Shown: positions 28,362 to 37,837 of the stretch, one piece after another
How the letters are laid out: each line of letters opens with the position of its first letter
Position numbering within the stretch: position 1 is the stretch's first letter
Source of the DNA: Butyricimonas synergistica DSM 23225
GTDB lineage: Bacteria > Bacteroidota > Bacteroidia > Bacteroidales > Marinifilaceae
Assembly: GCF_000379665.1 (NCBI RefSeq)
Contig: NZ_KB903359.1
Location: 1,207,340-1,271,339, forward strand
Length of the DNA: 64,000 nt
Reading direction: 5' to 3'
Position numbers and translations under genes: made by a program
The notes under the pieces: model-generated
The model's input: the letters and a program-made list of their open reading frames with translations, nothing else
The model's database searches: none
Told to the model about the DNA's origin: nothing

Positions 28362-29810
28362 TTACAACTTAAATATTTCCTTTATAACCTCTTTGTCATC
28401 AAAATGATGTTTCACACCTTTTATTTCCTGATAATCCTCGTGCCCTTTCCCGGCAACCAGAACAATGTCACCCGGTTTTGCCAGCATCAATGCCGTGCGA
28501 ATCGCTTCCTTCCGGTCGGCTATCGCCAACACCCGGTCCCGGGCATCTTCCGGTACGCCCGCACGCATATCCTCTATAATTGCCGCAGGTTCCTCGCTTC
28601 GCGGGTTATCCGATGTCAATACCACCCGGTCGCTCAACCGACAAGCCACCTCCGCCATCTCCGGACGTTTCGTCCGGTCACGGTCACCCCCGGCTCCAAC
28701 CACCGTAATAACAGTCCCATCCTTCTTCAAACCTCCTATCGTCGACAACACATTTTCCAAGGCATCCGGCGTGTGAGCATAATCCACAACTGCCATCACC
28801 CCTTCACGGGACAAGATGGTTTCAAAACGTCCCGACACCGGAACCAACATACTCATCACGGGCAACAATTCCTCTTTATCGAAACCTAACAACCGTGCAG
28901 CCGAATACACTGCCAATAAATTATAAGCATTAAAATCGCCCGTGAACTTCGTCCACACCTCGCTCCCGTCTAGCAATAACAGCATACTGTCCAGATGACG
29001 TTCCAGCGTTTTGCAATTAAAATCCGCCATCCGCTTGCACGAATAGGTATATTTACGCGCTTTCGTGTTCTGCAACATCACCATACCATTCTTATCGTCC
29101 GTATTCGTCAGAGCAAAAGCCTTCGGCGACAAACGGTCGAAAAAACCTTTCTTCGCCTCTATATATGCCCGAAATGTCTTGTGATAATCCAGATGGTCAT
29201 GCGTAATATTTGAAAAGATCGCCCCGTCAAAATCCAATCCGCTGATACGGCGTTGGTCTGCGGCGTGCGAACTCACCTCCATAAAACAATACTCGCACCC
29301 TTCATCCACCATCCGTTTCATCAGAGAATTGATTTCCAAAGCATCCGGAGTCGTATGTGTCGCGTGCACTTTTTCATCCCCCACGTAGTTACAAACCGTT
29401 GACAATAATCCGGCTCGCTTACCCAACAAACGCGCTACCTCGTACAACAACGTCGCTGTTGTCGTTTTCCCGTTTGTTCCCGTTACTCCCACCAATTTCA
29501 TCTTCCGTGACGGATGCCCGTAATAGGCTGATGCCATCCATCCTAACGCTTCCGAGGAATTCGCCGTTTTCACCACGACAATTCCCTCCGGCAAATTTTC
29601 CGGCACCTCCTCACAAACCACGGCTATCGCTCCCCCGGCAATTGCCTTACCGATAAAAGCGTGTCCGTCAACACTCACCCCTCTTTGGGCAACAAAAACG
29701 TCCCCCTTGCCCACTTTCCGGGAATCAAAGTGAATCGCCGAAACTTCTGCTTCCGGCCCTCCTTGCACGATCTCGCAAGCTACTCCCTCTAACAAATCTT
29801 TTAATTTCAT
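28362..29810 (-). CDS. murE: UDP-MurNAc-tripeptide synthetase, DAP-adding
   Basis: A 482-residue Mur ligase adding the third stem residue. [14 protein letters not shown] is the ATP loop and [10 protein letters not shown] and [10 protein letters not shown] are conserved. SDNPRSEEP contains the DNPR motif that marks meso-diaminopimelate specificity. I use the ATG at 29810 (MKLKDLLEG); a TTG 15 bp upstream is less likely. It lies just after ftsI, so penicillin-binding protein and precursor genes are interleaved in the usual dcw way. Confidence 0.96.
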   Translation of the reverse strand: MKLKDLLEGVACEIVQGGPEAEVSAIHFDSRKVGKGDVFVAQRGVSVDGHAFIGKAIAGGAIAVVCEEVPENLPEGIVVVKTANSSEALGWMASAYYGHPSRKMKLVGVTGTNGKTTTATLLYEVARLLGKRAGLLSTVCNYVGDEKVHATHTTPDALEINSLMKRMVDEGCEYCFMEVSSHAADQRRISGLDFDGAIFSNITHDHLDYHKTFRAYIEAKKGFFDRLSPKAFALTNTDDKNGMVMLQNTKARKYTYSCKRMADFNCKTLERHLDSMLLLLDGSEVWTKFTGDFNAYNLLAVYSAARLLGFDKEELLPVMSMLVPVSGRFETILSREGVMAVVDYAHTPDALENVLSTIGGLKKDGTVITVVGAGGDRDRTKRPEMAEVACRLSDRVVLTSDNPRSEEPAAIIEDMRAGVPEDARDRVLAIADRKEAIRTALMLAKPGDIVLVAGKGHEDYQEIKGVKHHFDDKEVIKEIFKL

Positions 29811-29832
29811 TACTCTATATATCAAATAATCT

Positions 29833-31944
29833 TCAATCCAGTACTATCCCTATATAACTTCCCTTTCTCACCCTCTGCCCCGGTTCCAACGACTGCTTAC
29901 TCACCGTCCCGCTCCCGCTTACACCAACCTTCAACCCGCTATTTTCCAACAAATACAGCGCATCCCTCAACCCCATTCCTTTCACGTTCGGTATCACGGA
30001 GAAATCCACGTTTCGTGCTTTCAGTTCAAACTCTTTCCCTTCCTTATCCCGGGAAGTTATCACCCATTCGGCATTCCCCGCCTCGTCAGTCACATCTATG
30101 CCCAAATTATCATATATGGTCAGAAAATCTTGTTTCATCCCGTTCTGACTGATTGGCAATATCTTATCAAATTTCACCTCAGCATCATCATGCCGCATCA
30201 ACGATGCCATCGAATAAATCTTATCGGCTATCTCCCGAAATACATTTCCCGACACGACATTCCCGTAATACCCTACCGAAGTCGACGGGTTATCCACCAC
30301 CACAATACACGTGTACAAAGGCTTATCCGCAGGAAAATACCCCACGAAACTGGCTCTATATTTAGGTTCTACCTTATATCCTTTCTTACCTGCCGCTATT
30401 TTCGCGGTACCCGTCTTTCCCGCGATCTTGCAAGCCGCATTTCTCAAATTCTTCGCCGTACCATTCTCCACAACCCCTTCCATCATTTGCTTCATGTACT
30501 CCAAAGTCTGCTTGCTGCATATATTATTAGTTACCACCTCCGGTTCCAAACGTTCTATCACCTGGCTCCCGTCACGAATCTCTTTTACAATACGGGGCTT
30601 CATCCGCTTTCCACCATTTGCCAAGGCGTTATAAAATGCCAACACTTGCAACGGAGTCACCTTTAACTCATACCCGAAACTCATCCATCGTAAGGAAGTT
30701 CCGCTCCACGACTTATCCGTGGGATACTTGATGTACGGTTCCGCCTCTCCCACGATATCAATCCCCACTTTCCGATTCAACCCCATGGCATACAATCGGT
30801 TTACAAATTTTTCCGGCTGTTTGCGATAATGTTCGTACACCAATTCCGTAATACCATTCAGCGAACGCTCGAAAATAGATTGCACCGTCACTTTCCCTAC
30901 CGGCCTCTTGGACTCCCGCAAAGTCACCCCATCATGCGTATATATGCCATCCCCTAAATCGATCGTATCCGCCGGATGCACGTACCCGTCTTCAAGCAGA
31001 GCCACCATCGTGGCAGCCTTAATCACCGATCCCGGTTCCGCCGCATCCATAATCGCGTTATTCAACACCTCACGATAACCCGACGACGTTTTCGACACGT
31101 TCGCTATCGCCTTAATATCTCCCGTCTTCACTTCCATCAAAATAGCAGTACCGGCATCCGCCCTGTAATATTCCAACTGGCGAGTCAACGCTCCCTGCAC
31201 AATATCTTGACAATCTACATTAATCGTTGTCACCACGTCATTTCCATCCACTGGCTCTTCCTCCGTCATAGAAATCCATCTACCGGACATCATCTGCCGA
31301 AAACTCCTTCCCGGCACACCCCGCAATTGTTTCTCGAAAGCACCTTCTATTCCCACACGTCCTTCGAAACTGCCATCCGCCGCTTCATTCAAATACCCTA
31401 TCGTCCGGAATGCCAGATCACGATGCGGCTGCAATCTCACGTTCTCTTGCTCAAGAATCAAACCGCTTCGGGTACCCCTCTCCCGAAAAATAGGAAATTT
31501 CTTAACCGCCATAAGTTCGGTATAAGAAATTTTCTTCTTGTTAATCAACAGGTAACGATTAGGTTTCGCCCCGAATTTTCCTTTCCATAACTTCTGCCTG
31601 TACACCGCTGCCGAAGCATCCCCGAAAAACTTTGACAGGCAAATTGCCAGGCTATCCACCTTTCGCCTAAACAGCGTATCCGCCACCGCCACACAATCAA
31701 ACCGGAGCGAATAATACGGCACGGAACTGGCAAGAATACGCCCGTCATCGGCATATATATTTCCCCGAACAGGAGCTATCACAAAATCTTTTTTGGAAAC
31801 ATTCTGAGCTTGTCTTCTCAATTCATCCCCCTTCCACACCTGAACATACAAAGCCTGTATCACGATCAACACCGCAATCCCAATCACCACCAGGTAAACA
31901 AGCCCCAGACGTCCCGCCAACTCATGTTTCATTGAAGATGCCAT
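29833..31944 (-). CDS. ftsI: Septal transpeptidase FtsI (PBP3) with PASTA domain
   Basis: A 703-residue class B penicillin-binding protein. A membrane anchor (about 13-33) is followed by a dimerisation/pedestal region and the transpeptidase domain. Its catalytic motif is S306-V-I-K309 (EPGSVIKA), with KTGTAKIAAG as the KTG motif near residue 520. A C-terminal PASTA domain (about 645-703, VIPNVKGMGLRDAL) is a feature of Bacteroidetes and Gram-positive relatives but not of E. coli FtsI. It is the cross-linking partner of FtsW encoded downstream. Confidence 0.95.
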   Translation of the reverse strand: MASSMKHELAGRLGLVYLVVIGIAVLIVIQALYVQVWKGDELRRQAQNVSKKDFVIAPVRGNIYADDGRILASSVPYYSLRFDCVAVADTLFRRKVDSLAICLSKFFGDASAAVYRQKLWKGKFGAKPNRYLLINKKKISYTELMAVKKFPIFRERGTRSGLILEQENVRLQPHRDLAFRTIGYLNEAADGSFEGRVGIEGAFEKQLRGVPGRSFRQMMSGRWISMTEEEPVDGNDVVTTINVDCQDIVQGALTRQLEYYRADAGTAILMEVKTGDIKAIANVSKTSSGYREVLNNAIMDAAEPGSVIKAATMVALLEDGYVHPADTIDLGDGIYTHDGVTLRESKRPVGKVTVQSIFERSLNGITELVYEHYRKQPEKFVNRLYAMGLNRKVGIDIVGEAEPYIKYPTDKSWSGTSLRWMSFGYELKVTPLQVLAFYNALANGGKRMKPRIVKEIRDGSQVIERLEPEVVTNNICSKQTLEYMKQMMEGVVENGTAKNLRNAACKIAGKTGTAKIAAGKKGYKVEPKYRASFVGYFPADKPLYTCIVVVDNPSTSVGYYGNVVSGNVFREIADKIYSMASLMRHDDAEVKFDKILPISQNGMKQDFLTIYDNLGIDVTDEAGNAEWVITSRDKEGKEFELKARNVDFSVIPNVKGMGLRDALYLLENSGLKVGVSGSGTVSKQSLEPGQRVRKGSYIGIVLD

Positions 31945-31946
31945 AC

Positions 31947-32324
31947 CTATTTCTCTATCTTTACCGGAGGTTCTTTACTCTGTACCAAATCCAAACCCGC
32001 TTCCTTCACGCGTCTCTCCACCTCCGAAGGCACGCTGATCCGCATTAATTCAGAAGCCGTCGTTACCGACTCGAAACGCAAATTGCCCAACTCCTTCTCC
32101 AACGCCACCTTCTTCATGTACAACTTCTCCGTGTTATATCCATTCGCGATATACAAGATTCCCAATAACGTCAAGAAAAGAATAAACCCCATATTCCGGC
32201 GCAACACCGTATCGGCGAGCAGACGCCCGTCCAACACCTCCTTCATGGACTCTGCCAATACCTCCTTCTGCTCCTGGGAGGGAGATACAAAATCCTTCAC
32301 TTTCTTTTTCTTGAACCACTTCAT
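31947..32324 (-). CDS. ftsL: FtsL-like divisome protein
   Basis: A 125-residue bitopic protein with a basic cytoplasmic start, one membrane segment (about 45-65, GFILFLTLLGILYIANGY) and a periplasmic leucine/heptad region. FtsL sequences are poorly conserved. The call rests on topology, size and position between rsmH and ftsI, the standard ftsL slot. It would bridge FtsQ/FtsB to FtsW-FtsI. Confidence 0.8.
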   Translation of the reverse strand: MKWFKKKKVKDFVSPSQEQKEVLAESMKEVLDGRLLADTVLRRNMGFILFLTLLGILYIANGYNTEKLYMKKVALEKELGNLRFESVTTASELMRISVPSEVERRVKEAGLDLVQSKEPPVKIEK

Positions 32325-32325
32325 A

Positions 32326-33234
32326 TCACATCCTTTCCGCTATTCTCAATTTGGCACTTCTAGCTCTCGGGTTACGTTCTACCTCCTCCTCCGACGGAAC
32401 GATCACCTTCCGGTTCACCAACTCAAAATTCCGTTTCACGTGTCCGTAAAAATCTTTTTCCACTTTTCCCTCGAAATTCCCGCTCTTCAGGAAATTTTTC
32501 ACGATCCGGTCTTCCAGCGAGTGATAGGTAATCACCACCAAACGTCCCCCGGGACGCAATGCCAGTTCCGCCTGTTGCAACATTTCTTTCAATACATCCA
32601 ATTCCCCGTTCACCTCGATACGCAACGCTTGATACACCTGTGCCAAATATTTTTTCTCCTTCTGCTTCGGCACCCGGGGCGCTATCACTTGCAAAAACTC
32701 CTCCGAACGTTCAATCGGCTTCTCCGCCCGAGCCTTCAGAATCAACCCCACCAAACCGCGGGCATTCTCCACCTCGCCATACTCCCGAAACACCCGGATC
32801 AACTCCTCCTCGCTATATGTATTCAACACGTCAGTTGCCTTCAACCGTCCTTTCCTGTTCATCCGCATATCCAGTTCCGCGTCAAACCGAAACGAAAATC
32901 CCCGGTCAGCCTCATCAAACTCGTGTGACGACACGCCCAAATCTGCAAGAATACCATCCGCCTTATCATACCCGCAATACCGCAAAAAATTCCGCAAGTA
33001 ACGGAAATTATGGTTCACGAAAATAAAACGGCTATCATCCGGCACGTTCGCTAACGCATCCGAATCTTGATCAAACCCTATCAGGCAACCGCCCTCCAAA
33101 CGTTTCAGAATCTCCCGCGAATGACCTCCGCCCCCGAAAGTCAAATCGAGATACACCCCCTCCGGGTCAATATTCAACCCGGAAACAGATTCTTCCAACA
33201 ATACCGGCACATGATACAAAGATTCCATATTCAT
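32326..33234 (-). CDS. rsmH: 16S rRNA m4C1402 methyltransferase
   Basis: A SAM-dependent methyltransferase (about 302 residues) modifying C1402 of 16S rRNA. HVPVLLEESVSGL, YLDLTFGGGGHSREIL, GFDQDSDAL, ADLGVSSHEFDEADRGFSFR and VVITYHSLEDRIVKNF are diagnostic RsmH motifs. The ATG at 33234 overlaps the mraZ stop codon (TGATG), implying coupling. An upstream GTG and a downstream ATG at 33228 are alternatives. Confidence 0.96.
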   Translation of the reverse strand: MNMESLYHVPVLLEESVSGLNIDPEGVYLDLTFGGGGHSREILKRLEGGCLIGFDQDSDALANVPDDSRFIFVNHNFRYLRNFLRYCGYDKADGILADLGVSSHEFDEADRGFSFRFDAELDMRMNRKGRLKATDVLNTYSEEELIRVFREYGEVENARGLVGLILKARAEKPIERSEEFLQVIAPRVPKQKEKKYLAQVYQALRIEVNGELDVLKEMLQQAELALRPGGRLVVITYHSLEDRIVKNFLKSGNFEGKVEKDFYGHVKRNFELVNRKVIVPSEEEVERNPRARSAKLRIAERM

Positions 33235-33695
33235 CACAATCCTAAATTTCCAAAATTCAATTTATCCGTCAAAAGTACAAATTCCTCCGTACTCAACGCA
33301 CCCTCTTCATACTTTATTTTATCCCAAATCTCGATCTTCGAATCCAACCCGACCAAAACGATCTCATCGCCCTCAATCGCCACTTGCTCAAGCATTTTAC
33401 GGGGAATCAGAATACGCCCGTTAGCATCCAGCTCCACCTCCAAAGCGCCATGGAAAAAACCTCTTCGGAAACGCATATGTTCCTGGTTAAACGGGCTCAA
33501 TTTAGCCCGCAACTCTTCCGCCAGCCTCAACCATTCGCCCTTAGGATAAACATCTATACATGCCTCGAAAATATTTCGCTGCAACACGAAAGAACCCTCC
33601 TGTACAGCCTGCATTTCCTTACGAAAAACAGCCGGTACCACCAAGCGTCCCTTGCTATCCAACTTGCATGTATAATCTCCTATAAACGACAACAT
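33234..33695 (-). CDS. mraZ: Transcriptional regulator MraZ
   Basis: A 153-residue AbrB-like DNA-binding protein with two repeats of the SpoVT/MraZ fold: LDSKGRLVVPAVFRKEM (near 12-28) and VELDANGRILIPRKMLEQV (near 85-105). MraZ binds tandem direct repeats before its own gene and represses the dcw operon. Such repeats are present at 33735-33764. It is the first gene of the operon that runs to the second ftsZ. Confidence 0.96.
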   Translation of the reverse strand: MLSFIGDYTCKLDSKGRLVVPAVFRKEMQAVQEGSFVLQRNIFEACIDVYPKGEWLRLAEELRAKLSPFNQEHMRFRRGFFHGALEVELDANGRILIPRKMLEQVAIEGDEIVLVGLDSKIEIWDKIKYEEGALSTEEFVLLTDKLNFGNLGL

Positions 33696-33734
33696 ATTCT
33701 TTATCCAATTTAGTGATGTAAAGTTATTAAATAA

Positions 33735-33764
33735 TTTCCCACTTTAAACCACTTTCCCCCACTT
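33735..33764 (-). promoter_or_regulatory. MraZ operator: three tandem AAGTGG repeats
   Basis: The minus strand has AAGTGGGGGA, AAGTGGTTTA and AAGTGGGAAA as three consecutive 10-bp units. This matches the known MraZ site type of G-rich repeats at 10-bp spacing. A near-consensus -7 box (TAACTTTA, plus-strand 33719-33726) lies just downstream, with a TTTA about 18 bp further upstream inside the operator. Bound MraZ would therefore cover the -33 region and repress mraZ-ftsZ. Confidence 0.8.
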
Positions 33765-33881
33765 TTTTATTGTTAAAATTACAACAATTTAAAATACAAT
33801 CACTTAAACAAAATTCAGTTCTACAATTTTATAACATATGCGACCTTACGACTTTACGGACATTTAGACCTTATGGACTCG

Positions 33882-33904
33882 AGGCTGTGTTGAACACAGC
33901 CTCT
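33882..33904 (-). terminator. Hairpin after the DUF6266 gene
   Basis: GAGGCTGTGT and ACACAGCCTC form a perfect 10-bp stem with a 3-nt loop, just past the stop of the 33911-34543 gene. No strong T-tract follows on the minus strand, so efficiency is uncertain. It separates that accessory gene from the dcw promoter region. Confidence 0.6.
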
Positions 33905-33910
33905 CCCTTG

Positions 33911-34543
33911 TTACCCTACTGTCAGACTCACGCTATTCGAACAGACCTTCCCGTTTTTCTTCATCGCGAAACAATAGGCTTTCACGTTCTCCTCCGACCA
34001 ATTCTCGGGCAACGGATAACTCGTACTCCCACTTTCACCTCGGACACGTAAAGCTACTAATCTAGACCTTTGTGCTTCCGTTTCATACAACACGGCATAT
34101 ACCAAGTCATCGCTGGCAGCATACCCCTCTTCCGCTTTCTCGGACTCTTGCTCAAAAAAATACTTATTCGTGTCCGAATCGTAGGTTACGGAAACCTTCG
34201 GCGTATTCCTGATTCCAGTAGCCACAAGCAGACGGGAATAATCCACCGTCACCGCATAATCCTCCCCAACGCTCACGCATCCCATGTTCAATGAAACGAA
34301 CGCATTAGAAGTCGTACCGTTCCCTATTCCCCGGAATCCTTTCTGAACCACGGGCAACAGCCAGCGTGATAGTTCAATCAACGCCTTCATCTTCGCCCGT
34401 TGCACCAACACCTCCGGACTCGGATTATCCTTTCTCGCGAAAATCTTCGCCCTGGCGACATTCTGCTTGTTCATGTAACACATCGTCACGTTACCAACAG
34501 ACTTCGTTACCCTACCTAATAAATAAGAATTAAATTTTGCCAT
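33911..34543 (-). CDS. DUF6266-family protein (copy 1)
   Basis: A 210-residue Bacteroidetes protein of unknown function. The N-terminus (GRVTKSVGNVTMCYMNKQNVARAK) and a following helical segment resemble DUF6266. It is homologous in layout to the protein encoded at 35648-36274: both start with a GxVGNxxxC stretch and end with a VKxxxYCFxxxxxGxxxSNSxxxxL-type strand. No signal peptide, membrane segment or catalytic motif is visible. It is last in a cassette with an amidase and a holin-like protein. Confidence 0.65.
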   Translation of the reverse strand: MAKFNSYLLGRVTKSVGNVTMCYMNKQNVARAKIFARKDNPSPEVLVQRAKMKALIELSRWLLPVVQKGFRGIGNGTTSNAFVSLNMGCVSVGEDYAVTVDYSRLLVATGIRNTPKVSVTYDSDTNKYFFEQESEKAEEGYAASDDLVYAVLYETEAQRSRLVALRVRGESGSTSYPLPENWSEENVKAYCFAMKKNGKVCSNSVSLTVG

Positions 34544-34625
34544 AACAATAAAATTTAAAAATGAATAAATATAAAAATAAACACTCGTTTTCTATTTGTA
34601 AATCACCCAATCGGCAATCACAAAA

Positions 34626-35165
34626 TCAATAATATCTCACCCAGTCCGGCAACTGCAATGCAGGTCCGGGATCTACCTTTCTCTCTGTCACATCCGAATG
34701 CCCCACGATCTCCTGAATTGAATAACTATCAGTCAACACCCCGCACACCTCGGCAAGCACTCTTTCCTGTACTTCAGTGTACCTATGCCAATACGTTTTT
34801 CCCGATCCCGCCTCATCAACATACACCTCATCGAAAGGCACCACAACCCCGCACTCCGCGACAAACTTTCCTCCTTCCTGCCGAAGTTGTCCTAAATTAT
34901 CCAACTCTATCCCCAGCGAACAATGGTTCAAACCGCTCCGTCCCGCGTATCGGCTTTTCCCGGCGTGCCAAGCCACAATATTAAACGGTACCAACTGAAC
35001 CACTTCTCCCGCCCTCCCGATCACGAGATGAGCCGAAGCCGCCACATCCGGTCTTGCCAGATAACGAACCGATGACATAACACTCGAACCGGCAGTGTAA
35101 TGCAGAATAATCATATCCGGTCCGGCAATCACTTGTGTATTCTTCCCGCAATCCACATGAACCAC
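34626..35165 (-). CDS. N-acetylmuramoyl-L-alanine amidase (T7 lysozyme/AmpD type)
   Basis: An Amidase_2 protein that would cleave the MurNAc-L-Ala bond. Zinc-binding candidates are His in MIILHYTAGS, the second His in VGHSDVTERKVDPGP and the following acidic residue. LGIELDNLG is also conserved. The frame is open further upstream (to 35264), but that part is translated spacer-like repeat sequence. A GTG at 35165 preceded by GGAGG looks the better start, giving about 179 residues. No signal peptide is seen, so it resembles a phage endolysin needing a holin, and a holin-like gene is adjacent. Confidence 0.8.
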   Translation of the reverse strand: MVHVDCGKNTQVIAGPDMIILHYTAGSSVMSSVRYLARPDVAASAHLVIGRAGEVVQLVPFNIVAWHAGKSRYAGRSGLNHCSLGIELDNLGQLRQEGGKFVAECGVVVPFDEVYVDEAGSGKTYWHRYTEVQERVLAEVCGVLTDSYSIQEIVGHSDVTERKVDPGPALQLPDWVRYY

Positions 35166-35273
35166 CCCATCTCCCTCCAACCGATGGTTGACAATTGAAA
35201 ACTGAGAATTAAAAACGCCATAATCTAAAATCATAAATCGCAATTTAAAATCGTAAATCATCACCGAATCGTG

Positions 35274-35651
35274 TCAGCGTCGGCTCTTCGCGAGGGTTGT
35301 CAAGATTTTCTCCCCGCTTCTCCCGACCACATATCCACCCAGCCCGATCTCCAGTAAATCCCAAAAACGGGAAGTATCCGAGAGAATCGATATATTCGTG
35401 AACGTACCCATCAAAATCACCGCGGCAAACGTCAGCATCACCAAAGGTCGCCACGACCGTTGCAACCAATTCCCTTTCCCCTCCTCCTGCAACAACGCAG
35501 CCTGTGCCTGTATCAACTCCTGCTCTCTTTCCAGCAACAATCGTAACAAATCCGCCTCCAGTTGCTTCTTTTCCCGGGCAGGCAAAGTCAATCGCTCCAC
35601 CACCCCGCTCACGGCATCCGCCACGTTCTTTATCGGACTCACCCCACTCAT
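35274..35651 (-). CDS. Holin-like membrane protein (3-TM type)
   Basis: A 125-residue protein with an amphipathic, Glu/Gln-rich N-terminal half (about 20-60, likely coiled coil) followed by WRPLVMLTFAAVILMGTF and a second hydrophobic stretch near ISILSDTSRFWDLLEIGLGGYVVGRS. This is the pattern of the GTA/phage 3-TM holin family. It lies upstream of the amidase, and its start overlaps the preceding DUF6266 gene by 4 bp. A lysis or secretion role is inferred from this pairing. Confidence 0.65.
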   Translation of the reverse strand: MSGVSPIKNVADAVSGVVERLTLPAREKKQLEADLLRLLLEREQELIQAQAALLQEEGKGNWLQRSWRPLVMLTFAAVILMGTFTNISILSDTSRFWDLLEIGLGGYVVGRSGEKILTTLAKSRR

Positions 35652-36274
35652 AAACAGATATATTGAGAATTTGAATACTCCATACCCTTATCCGACACGA
35701 AAAAACAATATAAATGCACTTTCACGCCCGCCTCCCGGTCAACACGAAAACTTGCACCTCCATCACACCTCCGGGCTTCCACTCCCTCCACGACCATCGG
35801 CATAAACTCCCGATTCCCATAAATCACAATCACCCCCAACCGGTCATCCATCTCGGGTTCCTCCTCACCCGAATCTCCATCCCAGCACAACACCACCTGC
35901 CCCTCCTCATCCATTTTCCCCACCAAATCATACACGCACTGCCTCTTCCCTGCCGTAAAATGAATCTGCGAAAAATCCCTGATTTTCCCGTCCTCTTTGA
36001 AAGCCTTCACGTTCAACTTCATATGCAAAGCATACCCGTTAACCGCGATTCCCTTCGCCGACTCGTTCCAGATTCTCCCGATAGGCGATTCCTTCACCCT
36101 TTGATAAAACTCCACTGCCACCCTGAATTTCGAGCGCACCGCTTCCTGTTTTGCCGTTTTCGGGTTACGTACCACCGAGGGCAAAGCCCTCATGTAAAGC
36201 TTCCCGCCCCGTTCGCAAAAGACGATATTCCCGACTCGTCCTTTAAGCCTAAAAACACTACTTACTCTTGCCAT
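35648..36274 (-). CDS. DUF6266-family protein (copy 2)
   Basis: A 208-residue protein starting MARVSSVFRLKGRVGNIVFCERGGK, with RALPSVVRNPKTAKQEAVRSKFR, a typical DUF6266 opening. I chose the ATG at 36274; an upstream in-frame start would add 17 residues of poor quality. It overlaps the holin-like gene by 4 bp, so both are translated together. It is a distant paralogue of the protein at 33911-34543. Function unknown. Confidence 0.65.
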   Translation of the reverse strand: MARVSSVFRLKGRVGNIVFCERGGKLYMRALPSVVRNPKTAKQEAVRSKFRVAVEFYQRVKESPIGRIWNESAKGIAVNGYALHMKLNVKAFKEDGKIRDFSQIHFTAGKRQCVYDLVGKMDEEGQVVLCWDGDSGEEEPEMDDRLGVIVIYGNREFMPMVVEGVEARRCDGGASFRVDREAGVKVHLYCFFVSDKGMEYSNSQYICL

Positions 36275-36409
36275 AATTTTTTCTTTTAAATGATTATCAC
36301 AAATCACCTCGACTTGCGAATGCAATATTAGCGCATCCCCACAACCTGCCTACTACACGTAATTATTAATTCATAACATTTCCTTGCAAACATCTATCCA
36401 TCAACCCCA

Positions 36410-36479
36410 TTCCAAAAATAAAAATTACCGATCGAGCTATTCCCCTAACGGAATCACCCAATCGGCAATCACCAAATCA
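36410..36479. repeat. Direct repeat, copy 1 (left of the DUF4143 ATPase)
   Basis: A 70-bp stretch nearly identical to 37884-37952. Both run from TTCCAAAAATAAAAATTACC to CGGCAATCACCAAATCA with a few changes in the middle. A shorter related piece (AATCACCCAATCGGCAATCA) occurs at about 34604-34623. The two long copies bracket the ATPase gene exactly. Confidence 0.85.
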
Positions 36480-36529
36480 TAGAGCCCCGACCTATCTACA
36501 TATACCTATTTTTCATTTCAAACCTTCTA

Positions 36530-37810
36530 CTATTCTTCTTTTCGAAGTAAAGCATATAGATTCCATGCTTGAACATGTTTAATGCCATCTCGTAAAGGCA
36601 TTACAATATCATCTAAAGAAACCACTATCTTTTCAAAATTATCGTCAATTCCTTTAAAAGCGGAATACTCCCTTTCTATAGTAGCTTCATCCGTCAGCAT
36701 ATAGGTACATTGCCAATAGATGATTCTATCCGCTTTTTTGGTAACAAAATCCACCTCCTTATTACGCAAGGCTCCGACATAAACATCGAATCCTGCCCGC
36801 TTTAATTCCAAATAAACGAGATTCTCCACAAGAAACCCGTACCCATACCCGTATCCAGGGTAGAGATAATTTTTATAAGCGAGATCATTCATATAGTATT
36901 TTGCATTACCTGATAAAATATCCTTCCCCTTAATATCGTACCTGTCGCACCGATGAACCAAAAACGTATCTTCGATATAGCCGATATAGGTAGCAACAGC
37001 ATCATAACCCGTTTTCCGTCCTTGACTTTTAAAATAATTAACAATTCCAGTAACCGAAACCAAATTAGAAGCATTGTTCACCAAATACATGAAAATATCT
37101 TCAAGCAACTTTGCGTCCCGGACATTATAACGCTGAACAATATCTCGTAACATCACCGTATCTTTCACGGCAGACACATAATTTCGTTTAACCTCCTGCT
37201 TATTGAGCATAAACAATTCGGGGAGTCCTCCTCCTTGCATATATTCCAAATAACTTGCTCTATCCTCTTTTTTACTCGTTATTCCCAAGAATTCGAAGTA
37301 GCTGAATGGAAAAATTTCAAACGAGACATACCTTCCCGATAAAAGCGAGGCTAATTCTCCGGACAACATCTTAGAGTTCGAACCACTTATAAACAACTCA
37401 TAATTATCGGAGTAATCCTGAGAGTAGGAATTGACAACTTTTTCCCAACTCTCAATCATTTGCACCTCATCAATGAAAATATACACCTTGCCCACAGGTT
37501 TCAGATTCTCTTTATACACTTTCAACAATTCATCCAATTCTTTATAAGTTTTTAAAAACTCAAGATCCGTGAATTCCATGTTGATGAATAGCGTATTCTC
37601 GGGTTTTACCCCATCATCTATCAGTTGTCGTGCAACTTGCCGCAAAATATAACTTTTTCCGGAACGTCGTTGACCGACCAATACTTTTATCAAACGATTT
37701 CCCAAATAATCGGCAATCTTTTCCGTATATTCTTTTCGCTTATACCCCAGATCAATGGAGTTTGTCCCCCCAAAATTATACTTCCGAAGTAGGTTGAATT
37801 TTTCGTTCAT
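36530..37810 (-). CDS. AAA ATPase with DUF4143 domain
   Basis: A protein of about 426 residues combining an N-terminal AAA_14 ATPase and a C-terminal DUF4143 nuclease-like domain. VGQRRSGKSYILRQ is the Walker A motif, VYIFIDEVQMIESWEK is Walker B, and ELFISGSNSKML is sensor 1. C-terminal NKEVDFVTKKADRIIYWQCTY resembles the PD-(D/E)XK-like core of this group. I use the ATG at 37810; a TTG two codons upstream is less likely. These proteins are common, often mobile and of unclear function. A 22-bp palindrome lies just upstream and long direct repeats flank the gene. Confidence 0.85.
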   Translation of the reverse strand: MNEKFNLLRKYNFGGTNSIDLGYKRKEYTEKIADYLGNRLIKVLVGQRRSGKSYILRQVARQLIDDGVKPENTLFINMEFTDLEFLKTYKELDELLKVYKENLKPVGKVYIFIDEVQMIESWEKVVNSYSQDYSDNYELFISGSNSKMLSGELASLLSGRYVSFEIFPFSYFEFLGITSKKEDRASYLEYMQGGGLPELFMLNKQEVKRNYVSAVKDTVMLRDIVQRYNVRDAKLLEDIFMYLVNNASNLVSVTGIVNYFKSQGRKTGYDAVATYIGYIEDTFLVHRCDRYDIKGKDILSGNAKYYMNDLAYKNYLYPGYGYGYGFLVENLVYLELKRAGFDVYVGALRNKEVDFVTKKADRIIYWQCTYMLTDEATIEREYSAFKGIDDNFEKIVVSLDDIVMPLRDGIKHVQAWNLYALLRKEE

Positions 37811-37837
37811 ATCCAAAGATTTTGCACAAATGCAACA

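Noticed and set aside
35165-35264. N-terminal extension of the amidase to 35264
   Set aside because: The extra 33 residues translate an AATC-rich spacer seen elsewhere between genes and lack a ribosome binding site. A GTG with GGAGG upstream at 35165 is preferred, though not proven.
33911-36274. A prophage
   Set aside because: Amidase and holin-like genes are present, but no terminase, portal, capsid, tail, integrase or replication genes lie nearby.
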